This document shows, piece by piece, positions 8,560 through 16,955 of a stretch of 64,000 nt of DNA. The stretch spans positions 434,001-498,000 of the forward strand of contig NZ_FNHV01000004.1 in assembly GCF_900103585.1 (NCBI RefSeq), in the 5' to 3' direction. Position 1 is the first letter of the stretch, and each line of letters opens with the position of its first letter. The notes below the pieces were generated by a model that saw nothing but the letters and a program-made list of their open reading frames with translations, was not told the DNA's origin and did no database searches. The position numbers and the translations under genes were made by a program. The DNA is from Streptomyces sp. cf386. Lineage in GTDB: Bacteria > Actinomycetota > Actinomycetes > Streptomycetales > Streptomycetaceae.

Positions 8560-10098
8560 ATGTCCGCGTCCCTCTCCCGACCGCGTGTGGGGGTGTGGCT
8601 GATCGGAGCCCGAGGTTCCGTCGCCACCACCGTCGTCACGGGGTGCGCCGCCGTCACCGCGGGACTGCACCCGCCCACCGGCATGGTGACCGAGACCCCG
8701 GCGTTCACCGACAGCGGCCTGCCCGCTCTGTCCGACCTCGTCTTCGGCGGCCACGACACCCTCGACTGCCCCCTGCCCAAACGCGCCGAGACCCTGACCG
8801 CAGGCGGCGTCCTCCCACCGGGCATCGCCACCGCCGTCGCCGCCGAACTCGCCGCCGCCGACCGGGAGATCAGGCCGGGCGGCCCCACCCCGGGGGACAC
8901 CAGGAGCGAGACCGAACTGATCACTGCCTTCGCCGACGACATACGCGACTTCGTGCATCGTCATGAGCTGAAGCGGGCGGTCGTCGTGAACGTCGCCTCC
9001 ACGGAACCCGCGTCCGCGCGGCCCGGCGCCCCGCTGCCGGCCAGCACCCTGTATGCCCTGGCGGCCCTGCGCGCGGGCTGTTCCTACGTCAACTTCACCC
9101 CCTCCGAGGGCATGCACCACCCCGTCGCCGCCCGCGAGGCCGAGCGCAGCGGCCTGCCGTACGCCGGCCGGGACGGCAAGACCGGACAGACCCTGCTGCG
9201 GGCCGTGCTGGGCCCGATGTTCGCGCAGCGGGCGCTTTCGGTCCGGGCCTGGTCCGGAACGAACCTGCTGGGAGGAGGCGACGGCGCGGCCCTCGCCGAC
9301 CCGGCCGCCGCCGCGGCGAAGAACGCCGGCAAGGAACGCGTCCTCGCCGACACCCTCGGCACCGTCCCCGAGGGCGAGGTGCACATCGACGACGTCCCCG
9401 CCCTCGGCGACTGGAAGACCGCCTGGGACCACATCGCCTTCGACGGCTTCCTCGGCACCCGCATGATCCTCCAGACCATCTGGCAGGGCTGCGACTCGGC
9501 CCTCGCAGCACCCCTGGTACTGGACCTGGCCCGCCTGACCCTCCGGGCCCACGAGGTCGGCCTGTCCGGTCCGCTCGCCGAACTCGGCTTCTACTTCAAG
9601 GATCCGGTGGGGGACGGGTCGGCGAGCCTGGGAGAGCAGTACGCGGCGTTGACGGGGCTGGGGGAGCGGTTCCGGCGGGCGGGCGCGAGTGAGGTGGCTC
9701 GGGGGGCTGTGGCTAGGGGCGGGGCGGACAGGGTTCGGGGGCGGGGGGAGGCTGGCGCCTGGGGTGCCGGTGATCGTGAGTCTGGTGGGGAGGCTGGCGC
9801 TCGGGGTGCCGGTCATCACGAGTCTGCCGGGGTTGCTTTCGCCCGGGGGGCCGGTCAGCGCGGGTCGGTTGAGGAGGTGGCTGCCCGGGGCGTTGACCTG
9901 CGTGGGTCGGTTGAGGTAGCTGCGGTAGGGGGCGCTGAGTTGCGTGGGTCGGCTGAGCAGGTTGCGGTAGGGGGCGCTGAGACGCGCGAGTCTGCCGAGG
10001 AGGCTGCCGCGCAGGGCGTCGATCCGCGCGACCTCACTGAGAAGGCCGCCGCGCGGGGCGTCGATCCGCGCGAGCCCGTTCCGGGGGAGCGGCCGTGA
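8560..10098 (+). CDS. Inositol-3-phosphate-synthase-like cyclase with repeat tail
   Basis: A 512-residue protein whose first 380 or so residues match myo-inositol-1-phosphate synthase: a Rossmann start GVWLIGARGSVAT, the conserved SYVNFTPSEG and GKTGQTLLRAVL segments, WSGTNLLGGGDG and the C-terminal DWKTAWDHIAFDGFLGTRM. Such enzymes cyclise glucose-6-phosphate to inositol-3-phosphate with NAD. Residues 396-507 are not part of the family: they are eight tandem 14-residue units encoded by a 42-bp repeat. GGAGG lies before the ATG at 8560. The stop overlaps the GTG of eboC (GTGA), so it heads the ebo operon, in the place where cyanobacterial clusters have the dehydroquinate-synthase-like EboD. 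The real substrate may therefore be another sugar phosphate. Confidence 0.88.
   Translation: MSASLSRPRVGVWLIGARGSVATTVVTGCAAVTAGLHPPTGMVTETPAFTDSGLPALSDLVFGGHDTLDCPLPKRAETLTAGGVLPPGIATAVAAELAAADREIRPGGPTPGDTRSETELITAFADDIRDFVHRHELKRAVVVNVASTEPASARPGAPLPASTLYALAALRAGCSYVNFTPSEGMHHPVAAREAERSGLPYAGRDGKTGQTLLRAVLGPMFAQRALSVRAWSGTNLLGGGDGAALADPAAAAAKNAGKERVLADTLGTVPEGEVHIDDVPALGDWKTAWDHIAFDGFLGTRMILQTIWQGCDSALAAPLVLDLARLTLRAHEVGLSGPLAELGFYFKDPVGDGSASLGEQYAALTGLGERFRRAGASEVARGAVARGGADRVRGRGEAGAWGAGDRESGGEAGARGAGHHESAGVAFARGAGQRGSVEEVAARGVDLRGSVEVAAVGGAELRGSAEQVAVGGAETRESAEEAAAQGVDPRDLTEKAAARGVDPREPVPGERP
9745..10080 (+). repeat. Eight tandem 42-bp coding repeats (14-residue units)
   Basis: Eight units of exactly 42 bp start at 9745, 9787, 9829, 9871, 9913, 9955, 9997 and 10039. 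Each encodes 14 residues, for example EEAAAQGVDPRDLT and EKAAARGVDPREPV; the loose consensus is E-x-A-A-A-R-G-[AV]-x-x-R-x-S-[AV]. All units keep frame and length although their bases have diverged. The tail is predicted to be hydrophilic and possibly helical or disordered. Confidence 0.92.
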
Positions 10099-11078
10099 GC
10101 CGTAGCCGTGCGTGGGCCGAACTGCTCCGGCTCCCCGCCCTGTTCACCGTCCCCGGCGACGCCCTGAGCGGTGCCGTTGCTGCCGGCGGCCGACCCAACC
10201 CCCGCACCCTGCTCGCCATCGGCTCCTCCCTCTGCCTCTACGAGGCCGGCATGGCTCTCAACGACTGGGCGGACCGCGCGGAGGACGCCGCCGAACGCCC
10301 CCACCGCCCCCTGCCCTCCGGCCGCATCCGGCCGTCCTCCGCCTTCACCGCGGCCTGCGCCCTGACCGCCGCCGGGCTCGGCCTGGCAGCCGGGGCCGGC
10401 CGACCCGCCCTGGCGGTGGCCGCACCCCTGGCCGCCACCGTCTGGGCGTACGACCTCAGCCTGAAGCACACACCCGCCGGCCCCGTGGCCATGGCCGCCG
10501 CTCGCGGCCTCGACCATCTCCTCGGCGCCGCCACCGCCGGCCGTCCGCACAAGGCACTGCCCTCCGCCGCCCTCCTCGGCACCCACACCCTCGCCGTGAC
10601 GACCGTCTCCCGCAGGGAGACCCAGGGCGGCACCTCCCTGCCGCCCCTGGCCGCCCTGGCAGCGACGGCCGTCCTCACCCGGCTCGTGGCACGCGTCGCG
10701 CACGGCACGAAGCGAGCCGCGTCGACGGGCGCCCAGGTCGGCATCGTCACCGCCACCACCACCGCCACTGCGACCGGCATGGGAATCGGCGCCGGACGCC
10801 GCAGGCACGCGCACGACCGGGTCGGGCTCGCCCTCGACGGGGCCCTGCGCACCGCCCTGGCCACCGCCTACGCCGCCACGGCCGGCCGCCCCTACACCCA
10901 CGCCGCGCTCAACCCCTCACCGCCTCTGACCCAGCGAGCCGTCGGTGGCGGCATCCGCGCCACCATCCCACTCCAGGCCGCGCTCGCGGCTCGCGCAGGA
11001 TCCGGGCTCACCGCCGTGGCCATCGCCGCGCTCGCCCCGATCGGACGGAAGTACGCGAAGAAGGTGAGCGTCACATGA
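10095..11078 (+). CDS. eboC: EboC: UbiA-type prenyltransferase
   Basis: A 327-residue polytopic membrane protein of the UbiA prenyltransferase superfamily. The first Asp-rich motif is clear: NDWADRAEDAAERPHRPLPSG (about residues 56-76), with the N-D-x-x-D-x-x-x-D core that binds prenyl diphosphate through magnesium. A second Asp-rich motif is less evident: WAYDLSLKH is near the expected position. GTG start overlaps the stop of the cyclase gene (GTGA), and its own stop overlaps the ATG of the next gene, so it is translationally coupled on both sides. In ebo operons of cyanobacteria EboC is thought to attach a lipid to, or move, the product made by the cluster; here the acceptor would be a cyclitol or related compound by inference. 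Confidence 0.85.
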   Translation: MSRSRAWAELLRLPALFTVPGDALSGAVAAGGRPNPRTLLAIGSSLCLYEAGMALNDWADRAEDAAERPHRPLPSGRIRPSSAFTAACALTAAGLGLAAGAGRPALAVAAPLAATVWAYDLSLKHTPAGPVAMAAARGLDHLLGAATAGRPHKALPSAALLGTHTLAVTTVSRRETQGGTSLPPLAALAATAVLTRLVARVAHGTKRAASTGAQVGIVTATTTATATGMGIGAGRRRHAHDRVGLALDGALRTALATAYAATAGRPYTHAALNPSPPLTQRAVGGGIRATIPLQAALAARAGSGLTAVAIAALAPIGRKYAKKVSVT

Positions 11079-12106
11079 GCCCTCGACCCGACCCGACGCG
11101 AGATCCTGGCGAACCGGCCTCTCCTCGCAGTCACGTGAGCTCCCTTCCCCATCCGGCGCGGGATCCCGGCGAACCAGCCTCTGCCCGCACCCCCCTCCGC
11201 TTCGGCTACGGCACCAACGGCCTCGCCGACCTCCGCATCGACGACGCCCTCGCCCTGCTCGCGGACCTCGGCTATGACGGCGTCGGCCTGACGCTCGACC
11301 ACATGCACCTCGACCCCCTCGCCCCGGACCTCGCGGCCCGCACCCGCCGCCTCGCACAGCGCCTGGACGCGCTCGGCCTGGGCGTCACCGTGGAGACGGG
11401 CGCCCGCTATGTGCTCGACCCACGCCGCAAGCACGGCCCCTCCCTGCTGGACCCCGATCCCGACGACCGCGCACGCCGCGTCGACCTGCTGATCCGTGCC
11501 GTCCGGGTGGCCGCCGACCTCGGTGCTCACGCCGTCCACTGCTTCAGCGGCATCACGCCCGCGGGCACCAATCCGGACACAGCCTGGGACCGTCTCGCCG
11601 AGGCCCTCACCCCGGTCCTGGACGCCGCCACCGCCGCCGACGTCCCCCTTGCCGTCGAACCCGAACCGGGCCATCTCCTCGCCACCCTCGCCGACTTCCA
11701 CCGACTCCGCCGCGCCCTCGGCGACCCCGAGCACCTCGGCCTCACCCTCGACATCGGCCACTGCCAGTGCCTCGAACCCCTCTCTCCCGCCGACTGCGTC
11801 CGCGCCGTCGGCCCCTGGCTGCGCCACGTCCAGATCGAGGACATGCGCCGCGGCATCCATGAACACCTCCCCTTCGGTGACGGCGAGATCGACTTCCCAC
11901 CCGTGCTCGCAGCCCTCGCCGCCACCGGCTACCAAGGCCTGACCGTGGTCGAACTGCCCCGCCACTCCCACGCGGGCCCGCACTTCGCCGAACTGTCCCT
12001 CCCGTTCCTCCGCAGCGCCGAGGCCACGGCCACCCGATCACCGATCCCTGTCCCAGTCCCACTTCATGGCGATCCCTCCGCCACCCCCGAAGGGAGCACC
12101 TCATGA
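11075..12106 (+). CDS. Sugar phosphate isomerase/epimerase in ebo operon
   Basis: A 343-residue TIM-barrel protein of the xylose-isomerase-like superfamily. Metal-ligand segments are AVEPEPGH, LDIGHCQ, HVQIEDM and VVELPRHSH. The first 38 residues are a low-complexity leader containing an imperfect 20-residue duplication (RDPGEPAS at two places, 60 bp apart), so the catalytic fold begins at about residue 40 (RFGYGTNGLADL). The ATG at 11075 overlaps the stop of eboC, and the stop at 12106 overlaps the ATG of eboA, showing tight coupling. A second TIM-barrel gene, eboE, follows downstream, so this one is an additional enzyme, possibly an epimerase or isomerase acting on the cyclase product. Confidence 0.85.
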   Translation: MSPRPDPTRDPGEPASPRSHVSSLPHPARDPGEPASARTPLRFGYGTNGLADLRIDDALALLADLGYDGVGLTLDHMHLDPLAPDLAARTRRLAQRLDALGLGVTVETGARYVLDPRRKHGPSLLDPDPDDRARRVDLLIRAVRVAADLGAHAVHCFSGITPAGTNPDTAWDRLAEALTPVLDAATAADVPLAVEPEPGHLLATLADFHRLRRALGDPEHLGLTLDIGHCQCLEPLSPADCVRAVGPWLRHVQIEDMRRGIHEHLPFGDGEIDFPPVLAALAATGYQGLTVVELPRHSHAGPHFAELSLPFLRSAEATATRSPIPVPVPLHGDPSATPEGSTS

Positions 12107-13233
12107 CCCACCCCCGCACCAGCCCGGCGACCCCGGCAGCGGACACCCACCAGCACCGAGCAGGAGCCGAAGGCAGAGCGGGCACGGAGAGCCGCGGCGA
12201 CGCCGAGGGTAGAGCGGATGCCGAAGGCAGAGTGGATGCCGAGGGCAGAGTGGATGCCGAGGGTAGAGCGGGTGCCGAAGGCAGAGCCGACGCCGAAGTC
12301 AGAGCGGGTGCCGAGAGCCGAGCCGGTGCCGAAGGCAGACCTGGCTTGGACACCCGGGCGGACGCCCAACGAAGAGCCGGCTCGGACACCCGAGCGGGTG
12401 CCGAGAGCCGAGCCGGTGCCGAAGGCAGACCTGGCTTGGACACCCGGGCGGACGCCCAACGAAGAGCCGGCTCGGACACCCGAGCGGGTGCCGAAAGCGG
12501 AACGGGCCCCGATGACCTGGCCGATGTCCTGCACCCGCCGGAGACCCGAGGCACCCCGCAATCCCTCGCCCTCACCCCACCCGCCGACGTGCGCGCCCAC
12601 ATCACCGCCCACCTCGGCTCCGCCGCCCGCGCCTGGCTGCACCGCGCCCTCGACGAGGCCGCCGCGAATCCCGGCTCTCACGGGCCCATCTCCGTCTGGG
12701 AGCTGCGCATCGCCGAGGCCGGACGGCGCTGCGGCCCCGATCACGCCGACGCCGCTCGCGTCCTCATCCTGCACGCGGCCCGTGCCGACGTGGACGCCCT
12801 CACCCGGGTCTACTTTCAGGGCACCACCGCTGAACGCCGTGCCGTCGTGCAGGCACTGCCCCACCTGGTTCCCGGCCACGAAGCCCTCCCACTGGTCGAG
12901 GACGCCCTGCGCACCAACGACACCCGGCTCCTCGCCGCCGCCGTCGGCCCCTACGCCGCCCGCCATCTCGACCCCCACCAGTGGCGCCACGCCGTCCTGA
13001 AGTGCCTGTTCACCGGTGTGTCCGTCGATGTGGTGGCCGACCTCGACCGCCGCGCCCACCGCGACGCCGAACTCGCCCGCATGCTCGGCGACTACGCCGC
13101 CGAACGCTCCGCCGCGGGCCGCCCCGTACCCGAAGACCTGCACCGCGTCCTGACCCTGACCGACCCCACGGCCACCCCACCCGCACCCGCCGCCCCGCGC
13201 GGTACCCGCGGCACCGACGGCAAGGAGTCCTGA
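12103..13233 (+). CDS. eboA: EboA-domain protein with N-terminal hexapeptide repeats
   Basis: A 376-residue protein. The C-terminal 220 residues match the EboA family, with the conserved ALRTND, AVGPYAARHLD, VLKCLFTGV, RRAHRDAELARMLGDYAAER and AAGRPVP segments. EboA has no known enzymatic activity and occurs only with other ebo genes. Residues 21-134 are foreign to the family: 19 hexapeptides of the form [GD]A-E-[GS]-R-A, including a perfect 90-bp duplication. The ATG overlaps the previous stop (ATGA) and the stop overlaps the start of eboB (TGATG). The long charged arm was probably gained by repeat expansion in this strain; a shorter product from an internal start is conceivable but no strong ribosome site was seen. 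Confidence 0.87.
   Translation: MTHPRTSPATPAADTHQHRAGAEGRAGTESRGDAEGRADAEGRVDAEGRVDAEGRAGAEGRADAEVRAGAESRAGAEGRPGLDTRADAQRRAGSDTRAGAESRAGAEGRPGLDTRADAQRRAGSDTRAGAESGTGPDDLADVLHPPETRGTPQSLALTPPADVRAHITAHLGSAARAWLHRALDEAAANPGSHGPISVWELRIAEAGRRCGPDHADAARVLILHAARADVDALTRVYFQGTTAERRAVVQALPHLVPGHEALPLVEDALRTNDTRLLAAAVGPYAARHLDPHQWRHAVLKCLFTGVSVDVVADLDRRAHRDAELARMLGDYAAERSAAGRPVPEDLHRVLTLTDPTATPPAPAAPRGTRGTDGKES
12163..12504 (+). repeat. 19 tandem 18-bp coding units with a perfect 90-bp duplication
   Basis: The stretch encodes 19 hexapeptides in register (GAEGRA, DAEGRV, DAEGRA, GAESRA, GLDTRA and so on). Within it, 12302-12391 and 12392-12481 are identical 90-bp copies (five units), followed by a partial third. 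Identity at the DNA level shows the larger duplication is recent, while the 18-bp units are older. Confidence 0.92.
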
Positions 13234-14216
13234 TGCGCCTCTTCGACCCCCACATCCACATGACGTCGCGCACCACCGACGACTACGAGGCCATGTACGC
13301 CGCCGGTGTCCGCGCCGTCGTCGAGCCCTCCTTCTGGCTCGGCCAGCCCCGCACCTCTCCCGCCTCCTTCCTCGACTACTTCGACTCGCTCCTCGGCTGG
13401 GAGCCCTTCCGCGCCGCCCAGTACGGCATCGCCCACCACTGCACGCTCGCCCTCAATCCCAAGGAGGCGAACGACCCCCGCTGCGTCCCCGTCCTCGACG
13501 AACTGCCCCGGTATCTCGTCAAGGACCAGGTCGTCGCCGTCGGCGAGATCGGCTATGACTCGATGACCCCCGCCGAGGACACCGCCCTCGCCGCCCAACT
13601 CCAGCTCGCCGCCGACCACGAACTGCCCGCGCTGGTCCACACCCCGCACCGCGACAAGCTGGCCGGCCTGCGCCGCACCCTCGACGTCGTCCGCGAGTCC
13701 GCACTGTCCCCGGACCGTGTCCTCGTCGACCACCTCAACGAGACGACGGTCAAGGAGGCCAAGGACAGCGGCTGCTGGCTCGGCTTCTCCGTATATCCCG
13801 ACACCAAGATGGACGAGGAGCGGATGGTCGCCATCCTCCGCGAGTACGGGCCCGAGCAGGTGCTGGTCAACTCCGCCGCCGACTGGGGCAGGAGCGACCC
13901 CCTGAAGACGCGCAAGGTCGCCGACCTGATGCTGGCCGAGGGCTTCGATGAGGACGACGTCGACCGGGTGCTGTGGCGCAACCCCGCCGCCTTCTACGGG
14001 CTCAGTGGCCGCCTCACCCTTGATGTCTCGACTCCGCAGGCGACCCACGAGGGCAACTCCATTCTCCGGGGCGCTCCGAAGGGCTCCCAGGAATCGGCGG
14101 ACGATCCGAAAGACCACCCCCGGGAATCCGCGGACGCTCCGAAGGACTCCGGAGGACCGATCGGCCCATCGAGAGAGCGACCCGACCCGACCCCCGCCCC
14201 GGCCTCGGGAGCGTGA
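13233..14216 (+). CDS. eboB: EboB: TatD-like metal-dependent hydrolase
   Basis: A 327-residue amidohydrolase-fold protein. The N terminus carries the metal-binding DPHIHMTSR motif; YGIAHHCTLALNPKEAND, VGEIGYDSM, PALVHTPHRDK, VDHLNE and NSAADWGRSD supply the further Glu, His and Asp ligands seen in TatD-type enzymes. The start ATG lies in TGATG with the stop of eboA. Family members are phosphodiesterases or nucleases; in the ebo context hydrolysis of a phosphorylated or esterified intermediate is more likely than DNA cleavage, but this is inference. The last 50 residues are a Ser/Asp/Lys/Pro-rich tail with an internal duplication (ESADDPKD, ESADAPKD). Confidence 0.86.
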   Translation: MRLFDPHIHMTSRTTDDYEAMYAAGVRAVVEPSFWLGQPRTSPASFLDYFDSLLGWEPFRAAQYGIAHHCTLALNPKEANDPRCVPVLDELPRYLVKDQVVAVGEIGYDSMTPAEDTALAAQLQLAADHELPALVHTPHRDKLAGLRRTLDVVRESALSPDRVLVDHLNETTVKEAKDSGCWLGFSVYPDTKMDEERMVAILREYGPEQVLVNSAADWGRSDPLKTRKVADLMLAEGFDEDDVDRVLWRNPAAFYGLSGRLTLDVSTPQATHEGNSILRGAPKGSQESADDPKDHPRESADAPKDSGGPIGPSRERPDPTPAPASGA

Positions 14217-14219
14217 GCG

Positions 14220-15389
14220 ATGCGCTTCCGCCACCCCGACGGCTCCACGGTCCACCTCGCCTATTGCACCAACGTCCACCCGGCCGAGACCCTCGACGGC
14301 GTCCTCGCCCAACTCCGGGACCACTGCGAACCCGTCCGCCGGCGGCTCGGCCGCGACCGTCTCGGCATCGGCCTGTGGCTCGCCAAGGATGCCGCGCACG
14401 CCCTCGTCTCCGACCCGTCCGCCCTGCGCGGTCTGGGCACGGAACTCGACCGGCGCGGCCTCGAGGTCGTCACGCTGAACGGCTTCCCCTATGAGGGCTT
14501 CGGCGCCGAACAGGTCAAGTACCGCGTCTACAAGCCGGACTGGTCCGACCCCGAACGCCTCGACCACACCACCGCCCTGGCACGTGTCCTCGCCGGCCTC
14601 CTCCCCGACGACGTCACCCAGGGCAGCATCTCCACTCTGCCCCTCGCCTGGCGCACCGGCTACGACGACCACCGGGCCGAGACCGCCCGAATCGCGCTCC
14701 TCGCCCTCGCCCAACGCCTCGACGCACTCCGGGAGTTGACCGGCCGAGACATCCGCGTCGGACTCGAACCCGAGCCCGGCTGCATCGTCGAGACCACCGC
14801 TGACGCCATCGCCCCGCTCACCGCGATCGGCCACGACCGCATCGGCATCTGCGTCGACACCTGTCACCTCGCCACCTCCTTCGAAGATCCGCACACCGCC
14901 CTGGACGCGCTCATCGAAGCCCGCGTCCCAGTCGTCAAATCCCAGCTCTCAGCCGCCCTGCACGCCGAACACCCTCACCTCCCCGAAGTCCGCGAGGCCC
15001 TCGCCGCCTTCGACGAACCCCGCTTCCTGCACCAGACCCGCACCGCCACTGCCGCCGGTCTGCGCGGCACCGACGACCTGGACGAGGCACTCAAGGGCGA
15101 CGCCCTGCCCGATGCCTCTCCATGGCGCGCCCACTTCCACGTCCCGCTCCACGCGGCTCCCACCGCGCCCCTCACCTCCACGATCCCCGTCCTCAAGGCG
15201 GCACTGACGCGGCTCGTCGGCGGCCCCAGCCCGCTCACCCGGCACCTCGAGGTCGAGACCTACACCTGGCAGGCCCTCCCGGCCGAACTGCGACCCCGCG
15301 CCCGCAGTCAGCTCGCCGACGGCATCGCCGCCGAACTCACCCTCGTCCGCGACCTGTTGACCGACCTCGGCCTGAAGGAGCTGCCATGA
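14220..15389 (+). CDS. eboE: EboE: TIM-barrel metabolite protein
   Basis: A 389-residue member of the EboE family, a branch of the xylose-isomerase-like TIM barrels. Recognisable elements are the N-terminal HLAYCTNVHPAETLDGV, VVTLNGFPYEGFG, STLPLAWRTGY, GLEPEPGCIVETT, CVDTCHLA, VVKSQLSAAL and HFHVPLHA. It starts three bases after the stop of eboB and its stop overlaps the ATG of eboF. EboE proteins are annotated as being involved in metabolite traffic, but no reaction is established; the fold suggests an isomerase, epimerase or lyase. Confidence 0.86.
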   Translation: MRFRHPDGSTVHLAYCTNVHPAETLDGVLAQLRDHCEPVRRRLGRDRLGIGLWLAKDAAHALVSDPSALRGLGTELDRRGLEVVTLNGFPYEGFGAEQVKYRVYKPDWSDPERLDHTTALARVLAGLLPDDVTQGSISTLPLAWRTGYDDHRAETARIALLALAQRLDALRELTGRDIRVGLEPEPGCIVETTADAIAPLTAIGHDRIGICVDTCHLATSFEDPHTALDALIEARVPVVKSQLSAALHAEHPHLPEVREALAAFDEPRFLHQTRTATAAGLRGTDDLDEALKGDALPDASPWRAHFHVPLHAAPTAPLTSTIPVLKAALTRLVGGPSPLTRHLEVETYTWQALPAELRPRARSQLADGIAAELTLVRDLLTDLGLKELP

Positions 15390-16840
15390 CCGAACCACCG
15401 GACCCGGCGCTCCCAGCAGTCCCGGCCACCCGCCCGGCGCCGCGATCGGACGCCACCGTCGCGAGCCGCCCCACCCCTCTCCTCGTCCTCGATGTCGTCG
15501 GACTCACCCCCCGTCTCCTCGACCACATGCCCCACCTCAAGACGCTCGCCCTGTCCGGCTCCCACGCGCCCCTCGGCACCGTCCTGCCCGCGGTCACCTG
15601 CGCTGCCCAGTCCACCTTCCTCACCGGCACCCACCCGTCGGAGCACGGCATCGTCGGCAATGGCTGGTACTTCCGCGACCTGGGTGACGTACTCCTGTGG
15701 CGCCAGCACAACGGACTGGTCGCCGGCGACAAACTCTGGGACGCCGCGCGCCGCGCCCACCCCGGCTACACGGTCGCGAATATCTGCTGGTGGTACGCCA
15801 TGGGCGCAGACACCGACATCACCGTCACCCCCCGTCCGATCTACTACTCCGACGGCCGCAAGGAACCCGACTGCTACACCCGGCCGCCCGCCCTGCACGA
15901 CGAACTCACCGAGAAACTCGGCACCTTCCCGCTCTTCCACTTCTGGGGACCCGGCGCGGACCTCGTCTCCAGCCGCTGGATCATCGACGCGACCCGGCAC
16001 ATCATCCGCACCCGCCATCCCGATCTGACGCTCTGCTACCTCCCTCATCTCGACTACGACTTGCAGCGCTTCGGCCCCGACGATCCACGATCCCGGCAGG
16101 CAGCCGCCGACTTGGACGCCGCCATGGCCCCGCTCCTGGACGAAGCGCGCGCCGAGGGCCGTACCGTTGTCGCGCTGTCGGAGTACGGCATCACCCGCGT
16201 GAACCGGCCCATCGACATCAACCGCGCCCTGCGGCGGGCAGGCCTGCTGGAGGTGCACACCCAGGACGGCATGGAGTACCTCGACCCGATGGCGTCACGT
16301 GCCTTCGCGGTCGCCGACCATCAGCTCGCCCACGTCTACGTACGTCGGCCGGAGGACCTCGACGCGACCCGGGCCGCGCTGGACGGTCTGCCCGGCATTG
16401 AGCAACTCCTCGACGACGAGGGCAAGAAGGCCCATCATCTCGACCATCCGCGCTCCGGCGAACTGGTCGCCATCGCGGAGCCGGACGCCTGGTTCACGTA
16501 CTACTACTGGCTTGACGACGCCCACGCGCCCGACTTCGCGCGACTCGTCGAGATCCATCGCAAACCCGGCTACGACCCGGTCGAACTCTTCATGGATCTC
16601 CTCGACCCCTACGTCAAGGTCAAGGCCGCGACCGCGCTTGCCCGCAAGAAACTCGGCATGCGCTATCGCATGGCGGTCGTGCCCCTGGATCCGTCACCTA
16701 TTCGCGGCAGCCATGGCCGCCTTCCCGCGAGCGACGACGAAGGTCCGCTCCTCATCTGCTCCACCCCCCGCGCTGTCGGCGACCGCGTCGCGGCCACCGA
16801 TGTGAAGTCACTCCTGCTCCAACTCGCCGGTCTCGGCTGA
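15386..16840 (+). CDS. eboF: EboF: alkaline phosphatase-superfamily phosphodiesterase
   Basis: A 484-residue member of the nucleotide pyrophosphatase/phosphodiesterase (alkaline phosphatase) superfamily. LLVLDVVGL provides the first metal Asp, AVTCAAQSTFLTG the catalytic Thr, and YLPHLDYDLQRFG and VALSEYGI further ligands. The start was set at the ATG at 15386, which overlaps the stop of eboE; the frame is open further upstream only as a shadow. No signal peptide is seen, so it is probably cytoplasmic. It closes the run of overlapping genes that begins with the cyclase, and would remove a phosphate or cleave a nucleotide-sugar or prenyl-phosphate ester of the pathway product. Confidence 0.86.
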   Translation: MTEPPDPALPAVPATRPAPRSDATVASRPTPLLVLDVVGLTPRLLDHMPHLKTLALSGSHAPLGTVLPAVTCAAQSTFLTGTHPSEHGIVGNGWYFRDLGDVLLWRQHNGLVAGDKLWDAARRAHPGYTVANICWWYAMGADTDITVTPRPIYYSDGRKEPDCYTRPPALHDELTEKLGTFPLFHFWGPGADLVSSRWIIDATRHIIRTRHPDLTLCYLPHLDYDLQRFGPDDPRSRQAAADLDAAMAPLLDEARAEGRTVVALSEYGITRVNRPIDINRALRRAGLLEVHTQDGMEYLDPMASRAFAVADHQLAHVYVRRPEDLDATRAALDGLPGIEQLLDDEGKKAHHLDHPRSGELVAIAEPDAWFTYYYWLDDAHAPDFARLVEIHRKPGYDPVELFMDLLDPYVKVKAATALARKKLGMRYRMAVVPLDPSPIRGSHGRLPASDDEGPLLICSTPRAVGDRVAATDVKSLLLQLAGLG

Positions 16841-16955
16841 CCGGTCACGACCGGCACGCAGCACCTCGCCGGTCCCACCGACCCGTCTCTTCCGACTGGT
16901 CACAAGTGAAGCACTCACCACTGACAACGGCCTTCGACCTCGAGGAGTTCCAGGC

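Noticed and set aside
12163..12504. CRISPR array or other regularly spaced repeats
   Set aside because: The units are contiguous, codon-phased 18-mers inside a gene with no spacers and no cas genes.
8560..16840. Classical inositol or aminoglycoside biosynthetic cluster
   Set aside because: There are no aminotransferases or glycosyltransferases typical of aminoglycosides; the EboA, EboC, EboE and EboF families fit an ebo operon better.
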